DNA of 64,000 nucleotides from positions 59,575,628 to 59,639,627 of the forward strand of contig JAOANR010000003.1 in NCBI GenBank assembly GCA_030278955.1, written 5' to 3'. The notes beneath the pieces were generated by a model that ran no database searches, was not told where the DNA came from, and worked only from the letters and a program-made list of their open reading frames with translations. A program made the position numbers and the translations under genes. This stretch comes from Hygrophila difformis. Taxonomy: Eukaryota > Streptophyta > Magnoliopsida > Lamiales > Acanthaceae. Below are positions 1 to 11,077 of the stretch, one piece after another; the first letter of the stretch is position 1, and each line of letters starts with the position of its first letter.

Positions 1-350
1 ATCTGAACCCAAAAGATTTCTCCATTTAATCTAGTTCTTTTCACTTAATCCAACCCAAAAATGATGAAAAAAGGAAAGAAACTTAAAAAGGGTTGCAAGA
101 ATAAAAAGAAAATATAAGTAGTGTGCAGACCTGTTCTGCTGTCTGTATATGAGTGTGTGTTTCCTATGACTGTGTAAGATTATAGCTTAATGTGGGTTTT
201 TGGTTTATCAGCTAAAAGCTCTGATAAACTCAAAGAGAGCAAAATGCTCTTCAAGATGATGAAAGGAAAAAAAAAAAGGGAGAAAAGTGGAGAGAGGGGT
301 TAGGGGTTGTGAGAATCAGTAGAGCTCTAGAGGCAGTATATATGGAGGAA
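1..350 (-). promoter_or_regulatory. Candidate promoter and 5' leader of a gene off the left edge
   Basis: Read on the minus strand, a TATA-like run lies at 337-343, followed by a CT-rich stretch that resembles a plant 5' leader. An ATG lies at 25-23 and opens a short frame (MEKSFGFR) that runs off the window. Two small hairpins sit in the presumed leader: a 9 bp perfect stem at 203-211/221-229 and a 5 bp stem at 236-240/246-250. The gene is not visible, so this is inference from composition and motifs only. Confidence 0.3.
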
Positions 351-450
351 AGGAGAAGAAGGTGCCAATATAGGGGAAAGAGGCTGAGATTAATTAATGC
401 ACTTTGTTTTCCATTTTTTTTTTGTATTTACCATATAAGTACTTCGTATA

Positions 451-928
451 CTCCCTCCGTCCCGCGAAGAACCCTTTCTTTTGGGCACGGTAATTTAGGT
501 GGTGGAGTTTAGTAGTTAAAATTGTGTGGGTATTTGTGTTTAAGATTCTAATGAATTTTAATACTGTTTATTGTTTAACTTTGAGTTAATATTATCATAA
601 TGATGTAATTTGAGAAAAATATTCAATTGTGATCATGTTAGAATCGTCTAATCGTGTAGATTTAGAATATAAATTTTATACAATTTTTATTTGTATCAAT
701 TTTGTAATATTAAGAGTTAAAGAAATATAAAGGACTTTGTGTAAGAAAGTAAAAATGCATTGGAATTTGTGCAGAATAGTAAAAGTAAGTATTTTTAATG
801 GGATTTGAAAAAAATTAAGATTCTAATCAAACTTATATTAATTTAATTTTTCTAAAACTGGAAAGTGATCAAACTTCGTGGGACACTCTAAAAAAGAATA
901 TGGGTCAAACTTCGTGGGACGGAGTGAG
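451..928. mobile_element. Stowaway-type MITE
   Basis: The left end reads CTCCCTCCGTCCCGCGAAG and the right end is its near inverse, ending CGGAGTGAG. A TA dinucleotide flanks each end (449-450, 929-930). Length 478 bp, no coding capacity. TIR and TA duplication fit the Tc1/mariner-related Stowaway group. Confidence 0.85.
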
Positions 929-930
929 TA

Positions 931-2268
931 ATTTTTTTTCTTCAAATAAGGGTGTATTCATTACACTACTATATTCTTAATGAAGGAAGATGAAATGGGC
1001 AGAGGCATGTGCTTTTGTTCTGTGCTTTTGCTAGGAAGGTCGGCTCTGTTTTTGTACATTTGAATTGAGGTGGCAAATTGTGAAAGGACTAATATGTTTC
1101 AGAGAAATCACAAGAATGGCGATTAGTTTAATTAATGATTCTTAGTAAGGGTTCCATTTTTAAAATTATTTTAAAGATATGGAACAGTTTACAAGATTTC
1201 TGGTAAGTTTTTTGGAGTTACCAAAGGAAGTTTTTGAGTTTTGGAACCCCAGGGAGAGTCAAAAAAAGTTTCATCAGGCCCTGTCCTTGCTTTGTCCTGT
1301 TCATATAGTCTGAATTGTCCATAGTAGCCTCCACCTATTACAATGTGGGGGATGCTTCTTGGAAGATCCTTGGAGCTCTCAACTCAATGGATCCTCCTTA
1401 CATGAAGGGTGTGGATCCATCTGGTCCTGAAGTCCAGGGAGCGGTCACAGATCCAACCCCTCACATTGAATGCCACGTGGCATAGTGGGTTTAACTGTTT
1501 AAGCATTCATTACCACTGCATGAGTTGGTTGTAAAGACACCAAAATCATTGAATTATCATGTTGTCAAAAGTTAATACTCTTAATAGTAGGAGGGAAATT
1601 TTGAAAAGAGAGAATTTCATGTATGTGGCCTGCTCAGTGTTGCAGCTGAATGTTTGGAAAGGACTAATTTTTATCACAAGACAAATATGGAGCATTTCCC
1701 ATATCATGTCCTTTCACCAATTCATAACAGAACAACACTGATTACTACTGAAATAAACACTATTTGCTGCATAAATAGAAAACTTTCAATTTGTTCCCAT
1801 CAGTAGCACTTGCCTTTACTTGATATTCAACCTGATTTGTTCCCATCTGCTTAGCTTGTGCTTACTTCTTGTATTAGTATAGCAATTAGATAAGCTTGAC
1901 ATGAACTGTTCTTTCAGCTTGTGCCTTGTGGACAACATCATACATCCCCACCTCTAAAGAAACCCTTTTTTTTTTTTTTTTCCATTTTGTGATTGTCATA
2001 AAAGTGTTTTGTTTAATTGGAATTTTCCATCCAAAACCCAACACTAATGCTTGTAACTTTTTGAACTTAAGTGCTCAATATAGTAAACATCCCTTTAGGA
2101 AATTTGCACCACACATGTGCCTTTGCTCTGTTCAAACCAATCCTGTACAATGTTACACCGTGTGGTCTTTTTTTTCTTTATGGTTTATTTATCAAGGACA
2201 CATGTGTCTTCTATCTCCAAATTATTCATCTCACATATTTTCCTGTTCATTTAATTATCCAGAATATA
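931..2268. other. Intergenic, no gene recognised
   Basis: AT-rich sequence without a supported coding region. The most GC-rich part is about 1240-1490, with no frame that can be tied to a family. The short plus-strand frames near 1559 and 1926 look like chance. Confidence 0.6.
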
Positions 2269-2565
2269 CTACCTTACATCCGTTCTTTTTTAAGTGCTTT
2301 ATTTAAATTACTGTTTTCAACTAGCTGTTAAGTGCTCCATTTAAATCACTGTTTTCAACTAGCTGACTTTGGATGGTTTTATATGATTCGTTACAAGGCT
2401 AAATAAAAAATGGTAAAGTAATAGTCAAAGTAGATAGTACAAACTACGAAACTCATGTTAGGCTTACCTTCAAAATCATTCCTCTAACCTAACCAAATAA
2501 AGTTCCAAATCAGCTAGTTGAAAATAGTGATTCAAATGGCACACTTAAAAAAGAACGGAGGTAGT
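2269..2565. mobile_element. Stowaway-like MITE with internally repeated left arm
   Basis: Left terminus CTACCTTACATCCGTTC and right terminus GAACGGAGGTAG are imperfect inverted repeats. The subterminal segment TTTTCAACTAGCTG occurs twice in the left arm (about 2310-2326 and 2350-2365) and once inverted in the right arm (about 2512-2526), so the left arm carries a short internal duplication. Confidence 0.65.
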
Positions 2566-2880
2566 CTGTATTATTAACTCGTTGGAGGATGAATGCGTAA
2601 GTCCAGTATGTGATCTGGATTTACACGTGCCAAAAAGCATACACGTGGGACAGCAGGATTGGAGAAATTCAACAAACAGCGCTTTCACCGCTTCACAATT
2701 TCTTTATTTTAATTAGGCCATGATTAAAAAAATTCACCACCGACAACATAAAGTTAAATCTTTTTTAACTGGTTACTTCCGGTGAAAACGGAGCGGGGCA
2801 GGTCACTTCCACGCTATTTTGTCCTACTTTCTGTCGTTTTCTTTAAAATTTTATGTCCTATTTGTAAATGCTTAGAAAGT

Positions 2881-3062
2881 ACCAAGCGCAATTGGTTTGA
2901 GTGGTATACGGCTCTGGCAGCTTTAGCAAAAGTTTCGAGTTTGAACCTTTGTATATGCAGAATTCTGCTTTGGGAGAGACAGCTCTTCAATATCCACATG
3001 ATCCTCCATGGATTAGTGCCTCCAATGAGGCCTGAGAATATCTGATATAATTCACCTAAAAA
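2881..3062 (+). mobile_element. tRNA-derived SINE, family B
   Basis: Shares a body with the copies at 50180-50362, 16543-16735 and 55114-55182: a tRNA-like head with GGTTTGAGTGG (A-box like) and GAGTTTGAACCTT (degenerate B-box), the core CTGCTTTGGGAGAG, and a 3' end at TTCACCTAAAAAA. More diverged than the 50180 copy; I found no clear target duplication. Confidence 0.65.
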
Positions 3063-4175
3063 ATAATATAGTAAGGAAAATTAGATTGAAACATAAGTTT
3101 GTATACGTGGGGTCATTGCCGAGAACACGATTCTGTAGTATAAAAGTTTTTTGGTTTTGTGTTTTTCTTTTTTTTTTATTAATTAAAGTGAAAAAGGTGA
3201 AAATACAAAATACGAAATAGAAGGGGGGGAAAATGTACTTCATATTATAATGGGCAAAAAGGCACCTAATCTCTTGGTATTGCATGCGCGCTTTTTTAAA
3301 AAGCGCTAATGAAAGTACGCAGATAAGGGTTTTAACTTATTTAGAAAGCACGATTTCTGAAAACGTCAAACATAAGCCAAAAATAGGAGATTCCCGTGAT
3401 TATTACAGTTGCGCCGGTCTTGTCACCGTGACAATATCAGAATAAGTGACCGGTGATTTTGAGTCACCCTCAATTCTTCATTATTTCATCTAGTAGTACT
3501 ACTTTTTGGGAAGGGATTACATGCAAGTGGCTGCACATGCAGTCATCATATGCGTGATATATGGGAGTTGTGTTGTTTGATTAATCAAAATTGTGTGTTT
3601 TGTGTTATGGGAGAGATATTTCGTGTATTGTCAAAAAAATATAATGGGAGAGATATTTTTTATGATGCAGTGATGTCTCCGATAACCGAATTGCTACTTT
3701 TTATTTTATTATCAAATGATTAGTATTATGTTTTATCAATCCATTTCGTGAAAAAACAAAATTGAAGAGAAATGGGTAGTTTATAGAAAAATTTTTAATG
3801 GTTTAAATAATTATTTAAAGTGGAAGCATTTTAAAATTCGTTTATTGAAAATGGAATAGAATTTATTTACGTGCAATGTTTTGAAACAAAAGCTTTTTGT
3901 GGTCCGTGTTTTTAATATCAATTTGGGATAGCCTTAAAAGTGACATTCGGTGGTCTCAAATCTATAGTGCATGTGGGTGTCCTTCCGAAGGCTTCTCCCC
4001 TATCTCTTTTTCACTTTTAGCATGCTCTATAATTATTATTTTAATTTTCTTTTTTCCCAATTTGATATCAAAGAGAGTTTAAATTAATATATATATATAT
4101 ATATATATATACTGAAATTTCACACAATAGTTGAAGTTGGTTGAACTTGAGTTCGAAATTGTACTTAATAAATAC
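3063..4175. other. Intergenic with a perfect palindrome and a TA microsatellite
   Basis: No gene seen. A near-perfect palindrome (GCGC, T6, A5, GCGC) lies at 3288-3306, and a (TA)n run at about 4087-4111. The segment 3400-3470 has paired GTCACCG/CGGTGA motifs of unknown meaning. Confidence 0.55.
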
Positions 4176-4436
4176 TATTCCCTCCGTCTCAGCAAACTTG
4201 TCTAGTTTGATTTTTTTAACAATGTTCATTGTTCAACTTTAACTCAATTTTATTGCAAAATATATTTGGACAAAAGTAGTCAAGTTTGGTCTTGTTAGAT
4301 TCGTCTAATCGTATAGTTTTAAAATATATATTTTACATAATTTTTAATTGTATATATTATGATATATCAACGATTAAAAAAGTGCATTGGATTGTGTGCA
4401 AAAGTCAAACAAGACAAGTTAGTTGGGATATGGGAG
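4176..4436. mobile_element. Stowaway-type MITE, degenerate ends
   Basis: Left end CTATTCCCTCCGTCTCAGC and right end GGGATATGGGAG are imperfect inverted repeats. The interior has the subfamily motif CTTGTTAGATTCGTCTAATC, shared with the copies near 451 and 20000. About 260 bp. Confidence 0.7.
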
Positions 4437-4847
4437 TACCAAATATGGCAAGGTAGGGCAGAGAGTGAATTTATATGGTCAAATTGGGGAAAAACAAATG
4501 AACAAGTTGGACCATGGATCAAATCTAACAATTTGAAACAATAAAATAGAAGTACTATACTAGTACTTAATTTAATTTGGTCAATTCGATCCATATTTTT
4601 TATTTAAATTAAATTGAATATTTTTGAAAAATGCAAGATTTTTACAGAGTGGCATGTCTTCCGGGAAACTACTATTTGCTTTCCTGATGTGTATTAATTA
4701 GGTTTGTAGATTAAGTTAAGACTAATTTATTACTGGGCAGCAATAAATGCCACTAAGTGTGATTGTTGGATTAATTAAATTACTAATTAGTGCACAAATT
4801 CCTGATAAAAGTATCTGTCTTTCATGTCTTAAATGCTGGATTTACTT

Positions 4848-5021
4848 TTTTTTTTTTTTCTTCGGAGTAGGCATTGAAGGCCTGGAAAGAGGTGGTGGGA
4901 GCCCATGCCACACAATTACAAAGGGGAATTAAAGGGAGTGATAGGGGGCCGGTGGGAATCGAACCTCCAACATTCCGTTGGAAGTCAAGGGACTTAACCG
5001 CTTGGGCTAGGTCCTCATCCC
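4848..5021 (-). mobile_element. tRNA-derived SINE, family A, with 18 bp target duplication
   Basis: On the minus strand the element starts GGGATGAGGACCTAGCCC, carries A-box and B-box motifs (GGTTCGATTCCCACC on minus) and ends in a poly-A tail (T run at 4848-4858 on plus). An 18 bp direct repeat, TAAATGCTGGATTTACTT, flanks it at 4830-4847 and 5022-5039. The exact repeat marks a fairly recent LINE-mobilised insertion. Confidence 0.9.
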
Positions 5022-5353
5022 TAAATGCTGGATTTACTTGGCGTCAAAACAATACGGTTCTTATCACTTTATTTTTCTCATTTTTTTAAAAATTGTCTTT
5101 AATATTTTAATAAAAATCTATTTTCAGATGATAGACGGCCAGGATGGGGAGAGCTTATTTGCGTCGTGTGGTCGTGAGTGCAGAGGATCACTGCCCATGC
5201 TTTGCAGTCTCGCACGTGCGGCTACACCCTTGAGAGAATAATTAAGACATGGACCACGGTAATCAATTTGTCTATCCTTCATAGTTCATGCTACTCATTT
5301 ACTTATTTAGTACTACTAACTACTACTGTATTTCGCTAACTTTTACTCATTTA

Positions 5354-5613
5354 CTCCCTCCGTTCCTTTTTAGTTGTCTTTTTAAAGAGTATAAAGTGTT
5401 CCAAAATAGGAGTAGTTGTTATTTTTAGATAGTTATAGGTAGTTATGCTATATTTTTACTATATTGTCCTTCACTTTTCATAAATACTATTTGTTGGATT
5501 TATTATGAATGAGTTTAGTTGAAGGGTAAAAATGTAAATTTATGAGTTAATTAATGCAAACATTGGTTATTGAAATTGAGCTGAAAGAGACAACTAAAAA
5601 GGAACGGATGGAG
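5354..5613. mobile_element. Stowaway MITE
   Basis: Ends CTCCCTCCGTTCCTTTTTAG and its inverse GGAACGGATGGAG, flanked by TA on both sides. 260 bp. Closely related to the copy at 62461-62715: the interior segment around TAGTTATAGGTAGTTATGC is shared. Confidence 0.88.
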
Positions 5614-5639
5614 TAATTATTAATATTAGCTAATTTCGA

Positions 5640-6077
5640 GAATGAGGACTTGGTCAAGTGGTCATATCTCATGCCTTCCAACTTGAAGGTTGGAAGTTCG
5701 ACTTCCCACCCGCTCCTATCCATTTCCTTTATTCTCTTTATAATATGTGTCTTGCATGGGCTCTCATCACCCATTGCTTAACATGTACTCCCTCCGTTTC
5801 TTAATAGATGCCGTTTTAGCAAAAATCACACATACCAAAGAATGTTATTATCATTGGTTTGTTTTCCACTTTTGCCCCTATTCTATAAAAAAAGTCAAAT
5901 TGAAGTAGAGAGAGATTGCACAATAATTTAGGAGTAATATTTATGAAATGATAAGGGTAATATTGAAAAAATATGATATAAATATGGAAAGTGACAACTA
6001 TTTTGGAACGCTTTTTTATTTCTAAAAAGACAACTAAAAAGGAACGGATGGAGTATAGGCTGGCCAACAAAAGAACA
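5640..6077 (+). mobile_element. SINE family A split by a Stowaway insertion
   Basis: The head GAGAATGAGGACTTGGTC with GGTCAAGTGGTC (A-box like) and GGAAGTTCGACTTCC (B-box like) begins at 5640. A 12 bp direct repeat, AGCTAATTTCGA, lies at 5628-5639 and 6078-6089. The body is interrupted by the Stowaway element at 5788-6053 and resumes after it for about 22 bases. Both insertions keep their duplications, so the order is clear: SINE first, Stowaway second. Confidence 0.85.
5788..6053. mobile_element. Stowaway MITE nested in a SINE
   Basis: Left end CTCCCTCCGTTTC, right end GGAACGGATGGAG, TA on both sides. The subterminal arms do not pair well with each other (ATAGATGCCG versus CAACTAAAAA), so the two ends may come from different subfamilies. 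Confidence 0.8.
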
Positions 6078-6089
6078 AGCTAATTTCGA

Positions 6090-7640
6090 TTTTATTTTGT
6101 TAGGCACGTAATAATTTTTCTGGCGAGTTAATGAAGCTACCTAGCGAATCAATTATACTGCCTCGCTACACTTTTAAATGACAACTTTTGTTTTAATATT
6201 ATTACGAGTATATATTAAAACGGCAAATTGCCGAAAAATCCCCCACTTCAACCCGAGCTCCCTTTGTACCCTCTGCAGGAATAAAAATGTAAGATAACCC
6301 CCCAAAAGTTTTGAATTTATAAAATTAATGAGAAAAGGGGAAAAGAAATGGTTTTTTTAATAGGAACCGTACGCGACATTCTCACTCCTCTCACATCTCT
6401 CTTCTCACTTGTCTTCTTCTTCTTTAATTTGAACGGAGAAATGCCTACAGTGAGGGCAAAAATGCAGAGGCAAGTGGTGAAGAGTGCGAGGTTTTTGCAG
6501 GGGTTTCATCCCGACGACTGTTAAATAAAAGCCAAGGGCGAGGGTTCTCGAGGGGAAGAGGGCAGCGAAAAGGTGCGTATATAATTAAATGAAAAAGCCC
6601 AAAGGAATTTTGAGAAACCACCGTACACAAAATCTAACACATCCTCTCGCATCCCTTCCGTCTCTCTCAGACTTCTGGTCTTCTGGAATTTCGAACGGGA
6701 AAAAAGCAACCGCAACGGAGTAGTGGCAAAATCGAAGGCGAGGGCTGGTGGACGGCGTAGCCCTAGGTGGAGGTCGGCAACGGAGGAAGGAGTAGCAGCA
6801 ACTAAAAGTGGTACGTAATTTAGACAAACATTTTGCTGCGATCTTTTGTGTCGGGGAAATGGGCATTCCGAAGGGGTGTGCGGTGGCAACGTAGGGGGAA
6901 TTCGATTCGGGGTGTAAAAATATTGTAGCCCTAACCTGAAATTGGAATGTAAATGTCTTAATTAATTTATTGTGTTGCAATGTTGATGTTGTGGTAAATT
7001 ATGGACAAGGCCGTTTAATGTCTAGGATTAAATTACGGTGTGGAAGAAAATGTAATTAGGTATGTGGCAGAAATTGTTTTGGAATGAGTTGGTGGAACAG
7101 ATTGGTAAGTTATTTCATTATAAATGGTGTATTGATGAAAGTAAAAGACACTAAAAGTAGATTAGGAGATGAAATTTGTACTTAAAATTTGGAAACAGCA
7201 AATTAGGAAATTTGGAAATTATTATGTGTAGAGGGCATATCGGTTGGAAATTTTCTTGGAGGATTAATGTTAAAAAGTTTGGGTAAGGTAAAGTATGAGA
7301 GTGTAGAGGCATGTGCTGTTGTTAGTGTGATTTGCAATAGCTGTTAAAATTTAGTGTTATTTTTGTGTAATCTTGTTTTGAATATTGAATTGAATATTGA
7401 ATAGGTTGCTTGGACTGTTAATATGATAAAAGTTGAATGGCAAAAGCTGTGTGCGCATATTGATTTTTGTTTAAACCTCCTTATTGGTGGGGTGATGGGG
7501 ATGCTAATTAAATGTCTCTGGTTGCAGGAGGTTTGGATGCGGTATTCCCTCGAAGAGTTGAATTATTTAGATTTTATCAATTTATTCTTACAAATCGTTG
7601 CTTGTGTTGTTATTTCATACGTTGAATTATCTTTGTATTG
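6090..7640. other. Unassigned region ahead of the protease relic
   Basis: At about 6222 the motif GGCAAATTGCCGAAAAAT resembles the ends of Mutator-like elements; I found no matching right end. 6360-6430 is CT-rich like a 5' leader, and the first ATG after it (6440) opens a 24-codon frame. The overlapping minus-strand frames at 6445-6980 have no recognisable domain. The stretch could be the 5' part of the degenerate unit that includes the C48-like relic, but that is only proximity. Confidence 0.35.
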
Positions 7641-7649
7641 TAGAGTTGT

Positions 7650-8325
7650 TTTTTTTAGCGTGCCCCACTTCTCGCGAAGCCAACTGGTGTTGTAGTCGGC
7701 CATACTGTCAGGCTTGATGAGATACAAGCGTAACACGGTGCAGAATGAAGAGTTCGATGGGTTCTTGCATAAGGTATCTGTTAACACAAGGAATGACCTG
7801 AACAGGATGATCCAGGCAGCAGTTCAAGGGACTTGTTACTATGTTGTGCCCATTAATGACGGGAAGTATTTCCACTAGCATCTATTCATTATCGACCTCC
7901 ATGAGAAGAAAGTATATGCACGTGACCCCCATGGTGGGAAGGCGGTCCAAACCAGGCTTAACACGAATTGTAAGTACATAATTTAATTGAATAAATTGCT
8001 GAATAAATATATGTTTTGCTGTGGTAGAATTGAAGCAAATATAATCCATATTTTTTTGTTAATCTCAACGTTACAGTCCAATTTCCTAATCGGGTGGCTC
8101 AAATATAAGGGATTCGATGTTGATGGCCGTTCGAGGTATATACCGGGATGTAGACAGCAGGTGGAGACATCTACGGACTGTGGTGCATTCTTATGCCATT
8201 GGTGTGAGGCTTATTTATGTGCCAGAGTTTTGGACACATATGGGCGCGAGGTGGACATCAATTATTTCTGTGGACGTATTGCAAGTATGATCCTGGACGA
8301 TAAGCACGGTGTGATGAGGGAGTAG
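7650..8325 (+). pseudogene. Ulp1/C48 cysteine-protease-like relic
   Basis: Two pieces read as the catalytic half of a Ulp1-type (peptidase C48) protease, the family that removes SUMO from proteins and is often carried by plant Mutator-like elements. Piece 1 (about 7696-7969) gives YYVVPINDGKYFH, a stop, then HLFIIDLHEKKVYARDPHGG, the usual block around the catalytic His; the stop TAG at 7876-7878 replaces the Trp expected after His. A donor-like GTAAGT begins at 7970 and an acceptor CAG ends at 8076. Piece 2 (8077-8325) contains STDCGAFLCHWCEAYL, with the Asp-Cys-Gly of the nucleophile. The joined phases do not agree, and another in-frame stop lies at 7693-7695. It is therefore a dead copy; whether it was a host gene or transposon cargo cannot be told here. 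Confidence 0.7.
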
Positions 8326-8329
8326 AAGT

Positions 8330-8635
8330 TCTGTTGTGTTATTTTTTAAGTCATATATTATGGTTTATGTATCTTGGTAAGGGTGTGGTGATATTTTCAT
8401 TATTGCCTTATGCGAACAGCAATTGCAATATGATTTTACTTATTTGGTTGGTTTGTTGTTGGGGCATGAACTTCATGTTTGATAGATTTTCCAGGTAAAG
8501 ATGTCTTAATGATTTTCAGTAGGCTCGTGTTGTTGTTTTATGTTAGTGGAAGAGGACCACTTTTGAAAATGTATAAGTAATGCATAAAATAATGGTTTGT
8601 TTGGTTGGTTGTGGATTGGTTTATCCTCAGATATG
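8330..8635. other. Intergenic, no gene seen
   Basis: T-rich sequence directly downstream of the protease relic, possibly its former 3' untranslated region. No motif or repeat was recognised. Confidence 0.5.
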
Positions 8636-8860
8636 TACTCCATCCGTAATTTAATGATATTAATATTTGCACAGTAAACACAATTTTTTGAGTAAATTTG
8701 ATTCGACATTTTAACACAGTTACATAAGACAAAATATAGTCATGTGAGATGTAGTTAGATTCATTTAATCATATAGTTTTAGAATATTAAACTTTTATAA
8801 TTTTTACTTTTATATAATTTGAGATATTAATTGTTAAACATTTACATTGGATTCACCCCC
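8636..8860. mobile_element. Stowaway-family fragment, one end only
   Basis: The left end TACTCCATCCGTAATTT and the interior GAGATGTAGTTAGATTCAT match the family interior seen at 12640 and 16237. The right TIR is not found where expected, so the copy is truncated or strongly decayed. Confidence 0.5.
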
Positions 8861-9419
8861 AAATAAGGAATTTCCATTATAAGAACTGTTTATCGTTATT
8901 AATGTATTACAATTCTCCATTCTAAAACTGAAGTCAGTTCCACAAGAAATATAAAGTGTGACAAATGTACTTTATGCACATCGTTAAGTGAACTGAAATA
9001 TTTATCACATATACCATTACACTCTCCAAATATCCTCAATGTACATCACTCAAATTGGATAACCGATATTTTCCCCGATTATCTTACCTAGGCCACACTC
9101 AAATTTATGGGAAGTCCCAAACATAATGGTCCTAACATTTGGAGTTCGTATAACATGTTTCAATAGGCCATACAAAACCCACACGAATGTTTTATGTTTT
9201 TTGTTGTGCCATTTCTTCTACTTTAATAGGTCATATGTGGAAACGAATGTTAAACCATCATTGTTATATTCTTCCTCTTATAAGCAATCTCACATTCCGA
9301 TGTGTCACATTCAACGATTGTGGTCCTGCTTTCTAATGTGTATTAAGCCAACACGGCATGGTCTGCACAAATATATACTCCTCAACTACAACACTTTCCT
9401 TTCTTTCGTTTTCAAATCT
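8861..9419. other. Intergenic, no supported gene
   Basis: A 175-codon open frame (9126-9653, +) runs through here, but its composition (Thr, Ser, Cys, Tyr rich), lack of any domain and location in decayed repeat DNA argue against a gene. Confidence 0.45.
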
Positions 9420-10100
9420 CGTTTGTTAACCCTCTTCTTTGAAACATGCACTCGCTCCTATGCTAGTACGCCATTGATTACATCCACCTTTCTTCACGCC
9501 ACTCCACCCATTCCTACCGTGGTCCGAAAATTGAATATAACATATTATCACGGTACTGAAATATATTCCATATATAACAAAACACAAATAACCTGTACCC
9601 AACCGGTCATAGTATACACTGAATTTCAAACGAGATCTTGTCTCAGATCATGAGTACTGAGATCACTACCATACACAATGTAATACCCATAATAGGTACT
9701 GAACTACCTTCTAAATGGAATATAATTAGGAATTCATAAACTGAATTTAGTACTTAGACACAAGAGAAATATTAACTTACATACTTGACGTACCTTATTT
9801 CACGAACTCAAATATTTGTTCCAGATACTGTTAAACCATTTGGTGCCATATTCTTATGCTTAGTCATTCAATCTCTCCTAGTGTTTCGTGTCTAACAATA
9901 AAATTGTTTACCCTCTCCTATGCTAGAACGCCAATTCTTCCAACCAACTTTCAAACAAGATCACGTTTACGGATCACGAGTACTGAAACCACTTCTCCAC
10001 ACAATGCAATACCCCATAATAAGAACCATTTACCTTCTAAATTGTACTATAATGTTGCCTTCACGAACTGAAGTTGGTAACCGACACAAAAAAAAACTTA
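9420..10100. repeat. Diverged direct duplication
   Basis: Two stretches resemble each other in order: 9426-9780 and 9905-10085. Shared landmarks are CTCTCCTATGCTAGAACGCC (with a diverged version near 9450), the AAACGAGATCTTG / AAACAAGATCACG pair, GAGTACTGAGATCAC / GAGTACTGAAACCAC, ACACAATG(T/C)AATACCC and ACCTTCTAAAT. The second unit is shorter. No terminal motif assigns it to a transposon class. Confidence 0.55.
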
Positions 10101-10202
10101 ATTCACAGCAACAGTTAATACCAAATACAAATTCACTTGACCCAATACGCAGATTTATCGTCCTCATACAAATAGTACTAAAATCATGTCTAGAATAATG
10201 TT

Positions 10203-10340
10203 AGCGAACGGTCCCTTTACCGGGAAATGAAGTAGCCCGTAGTCTGTGTATTAGTTACTATTTGTTATCTTGCATGGTTTGGATAGTGACTGACGAGGTC
10301 AGGCGAACGGTCCTATCACCAGGAAATGAAGTAGCCACTC
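10203..10340. repeat. Pair of ~34 bp direct repeats about 98 bp apart
   Basis: GCGAACGGTCC followed by a variable hexamer and GGAAATGAAGTAGCC occurs at about 10204-10235 and again at about 10302-10333. No function is evident. Confidence 0.6.
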
Positions 10341-11077
10341 AGTCAGTATCTGTCCAAATACAGCTTTATTTTTCCTTATTTTAATTTCAAACCTGAATCT
10401 GGAGCTGTAGTAATGTTACATGATATATGCCAGTGTTGTCTAATAATTATTGCAATGATAGAACATGTGAGTTTTTATCCAATTCACAGATAGTGGAGTC
10501 TAAGATGACAGCGTCAACTGTCATTTAAGGCATTCCACTGTCCAAAAATCATCCACTGGAATAGTCAGGACCTGGATAGCAGATGTTTGCAGTCCGGATT
10601 ATCCTGATTATTTTTGTCATCTTTTTAGCCAAATAAATTCCTCTCATCTTCGACTATTCCATCTCTGTGTTTCACATTCTGTCTAAACCCACCATTATAT
10701 TTTGGGTTGTTTAATTTTACAATTCCTTATAAAATTATGCATGATATTATTATGTAAATATTGTGGTCGAATTATTTTGGGATCCTTCCATTGGACATAG
10801 AAGTCTTGATTTTAATCAGATGTCTCATAATAAATTCCCAACAAAAATTCATTTATAAACTCCGGATCTAAGTAAGGGATAAATTCCACAGTTATGACTA
10901 ATTCACATTCGACTGGGGGGTTGATTTTGGGAAATTAAAAGCAGAGTCAGCGATTAGGTCTCACCTAGACTGAAAGGATCTGTGTTTTAATTGAGAGTTT
11001 AGTACCTGTTTAGGGAATGATTTTCAAAGATTCATTTTTTTTTCAAAATTGCTATGTGTTTGGAATTTAGTCTTAAT
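10341..11077. other. Intergenic, no gene seen
   Basis: AT-rich with no coding frame of note and no recognised repeat. Composition changes little into the LTR-like stretch that follows. Confidence 0.5.

Noticed and set aside
4930..5020. tRNA gene suggested by GGTTCGATTCCCACC
   Set aside because: No full cloverleaf with an acceptor stem; it is the head of a SINE with poly-A tail and 18 bp target duplication. The same applies to the heads at 5640, 49807, 54598 and 55088.
6445..6980. Overlapping minus-strand frames of 61-131 codons
   Set aside because: No recognisable domain and mutually overlapping in different frames; at most antisense to the leader of a decayed unit.
9126..9653. 175-codon open frame on the plus strand
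   Set aside because: No domain or signal; Cys/Thr/Tyr-rich composition as in chance frames of AT-rich DNA; overlaps a diverged direct repeat.
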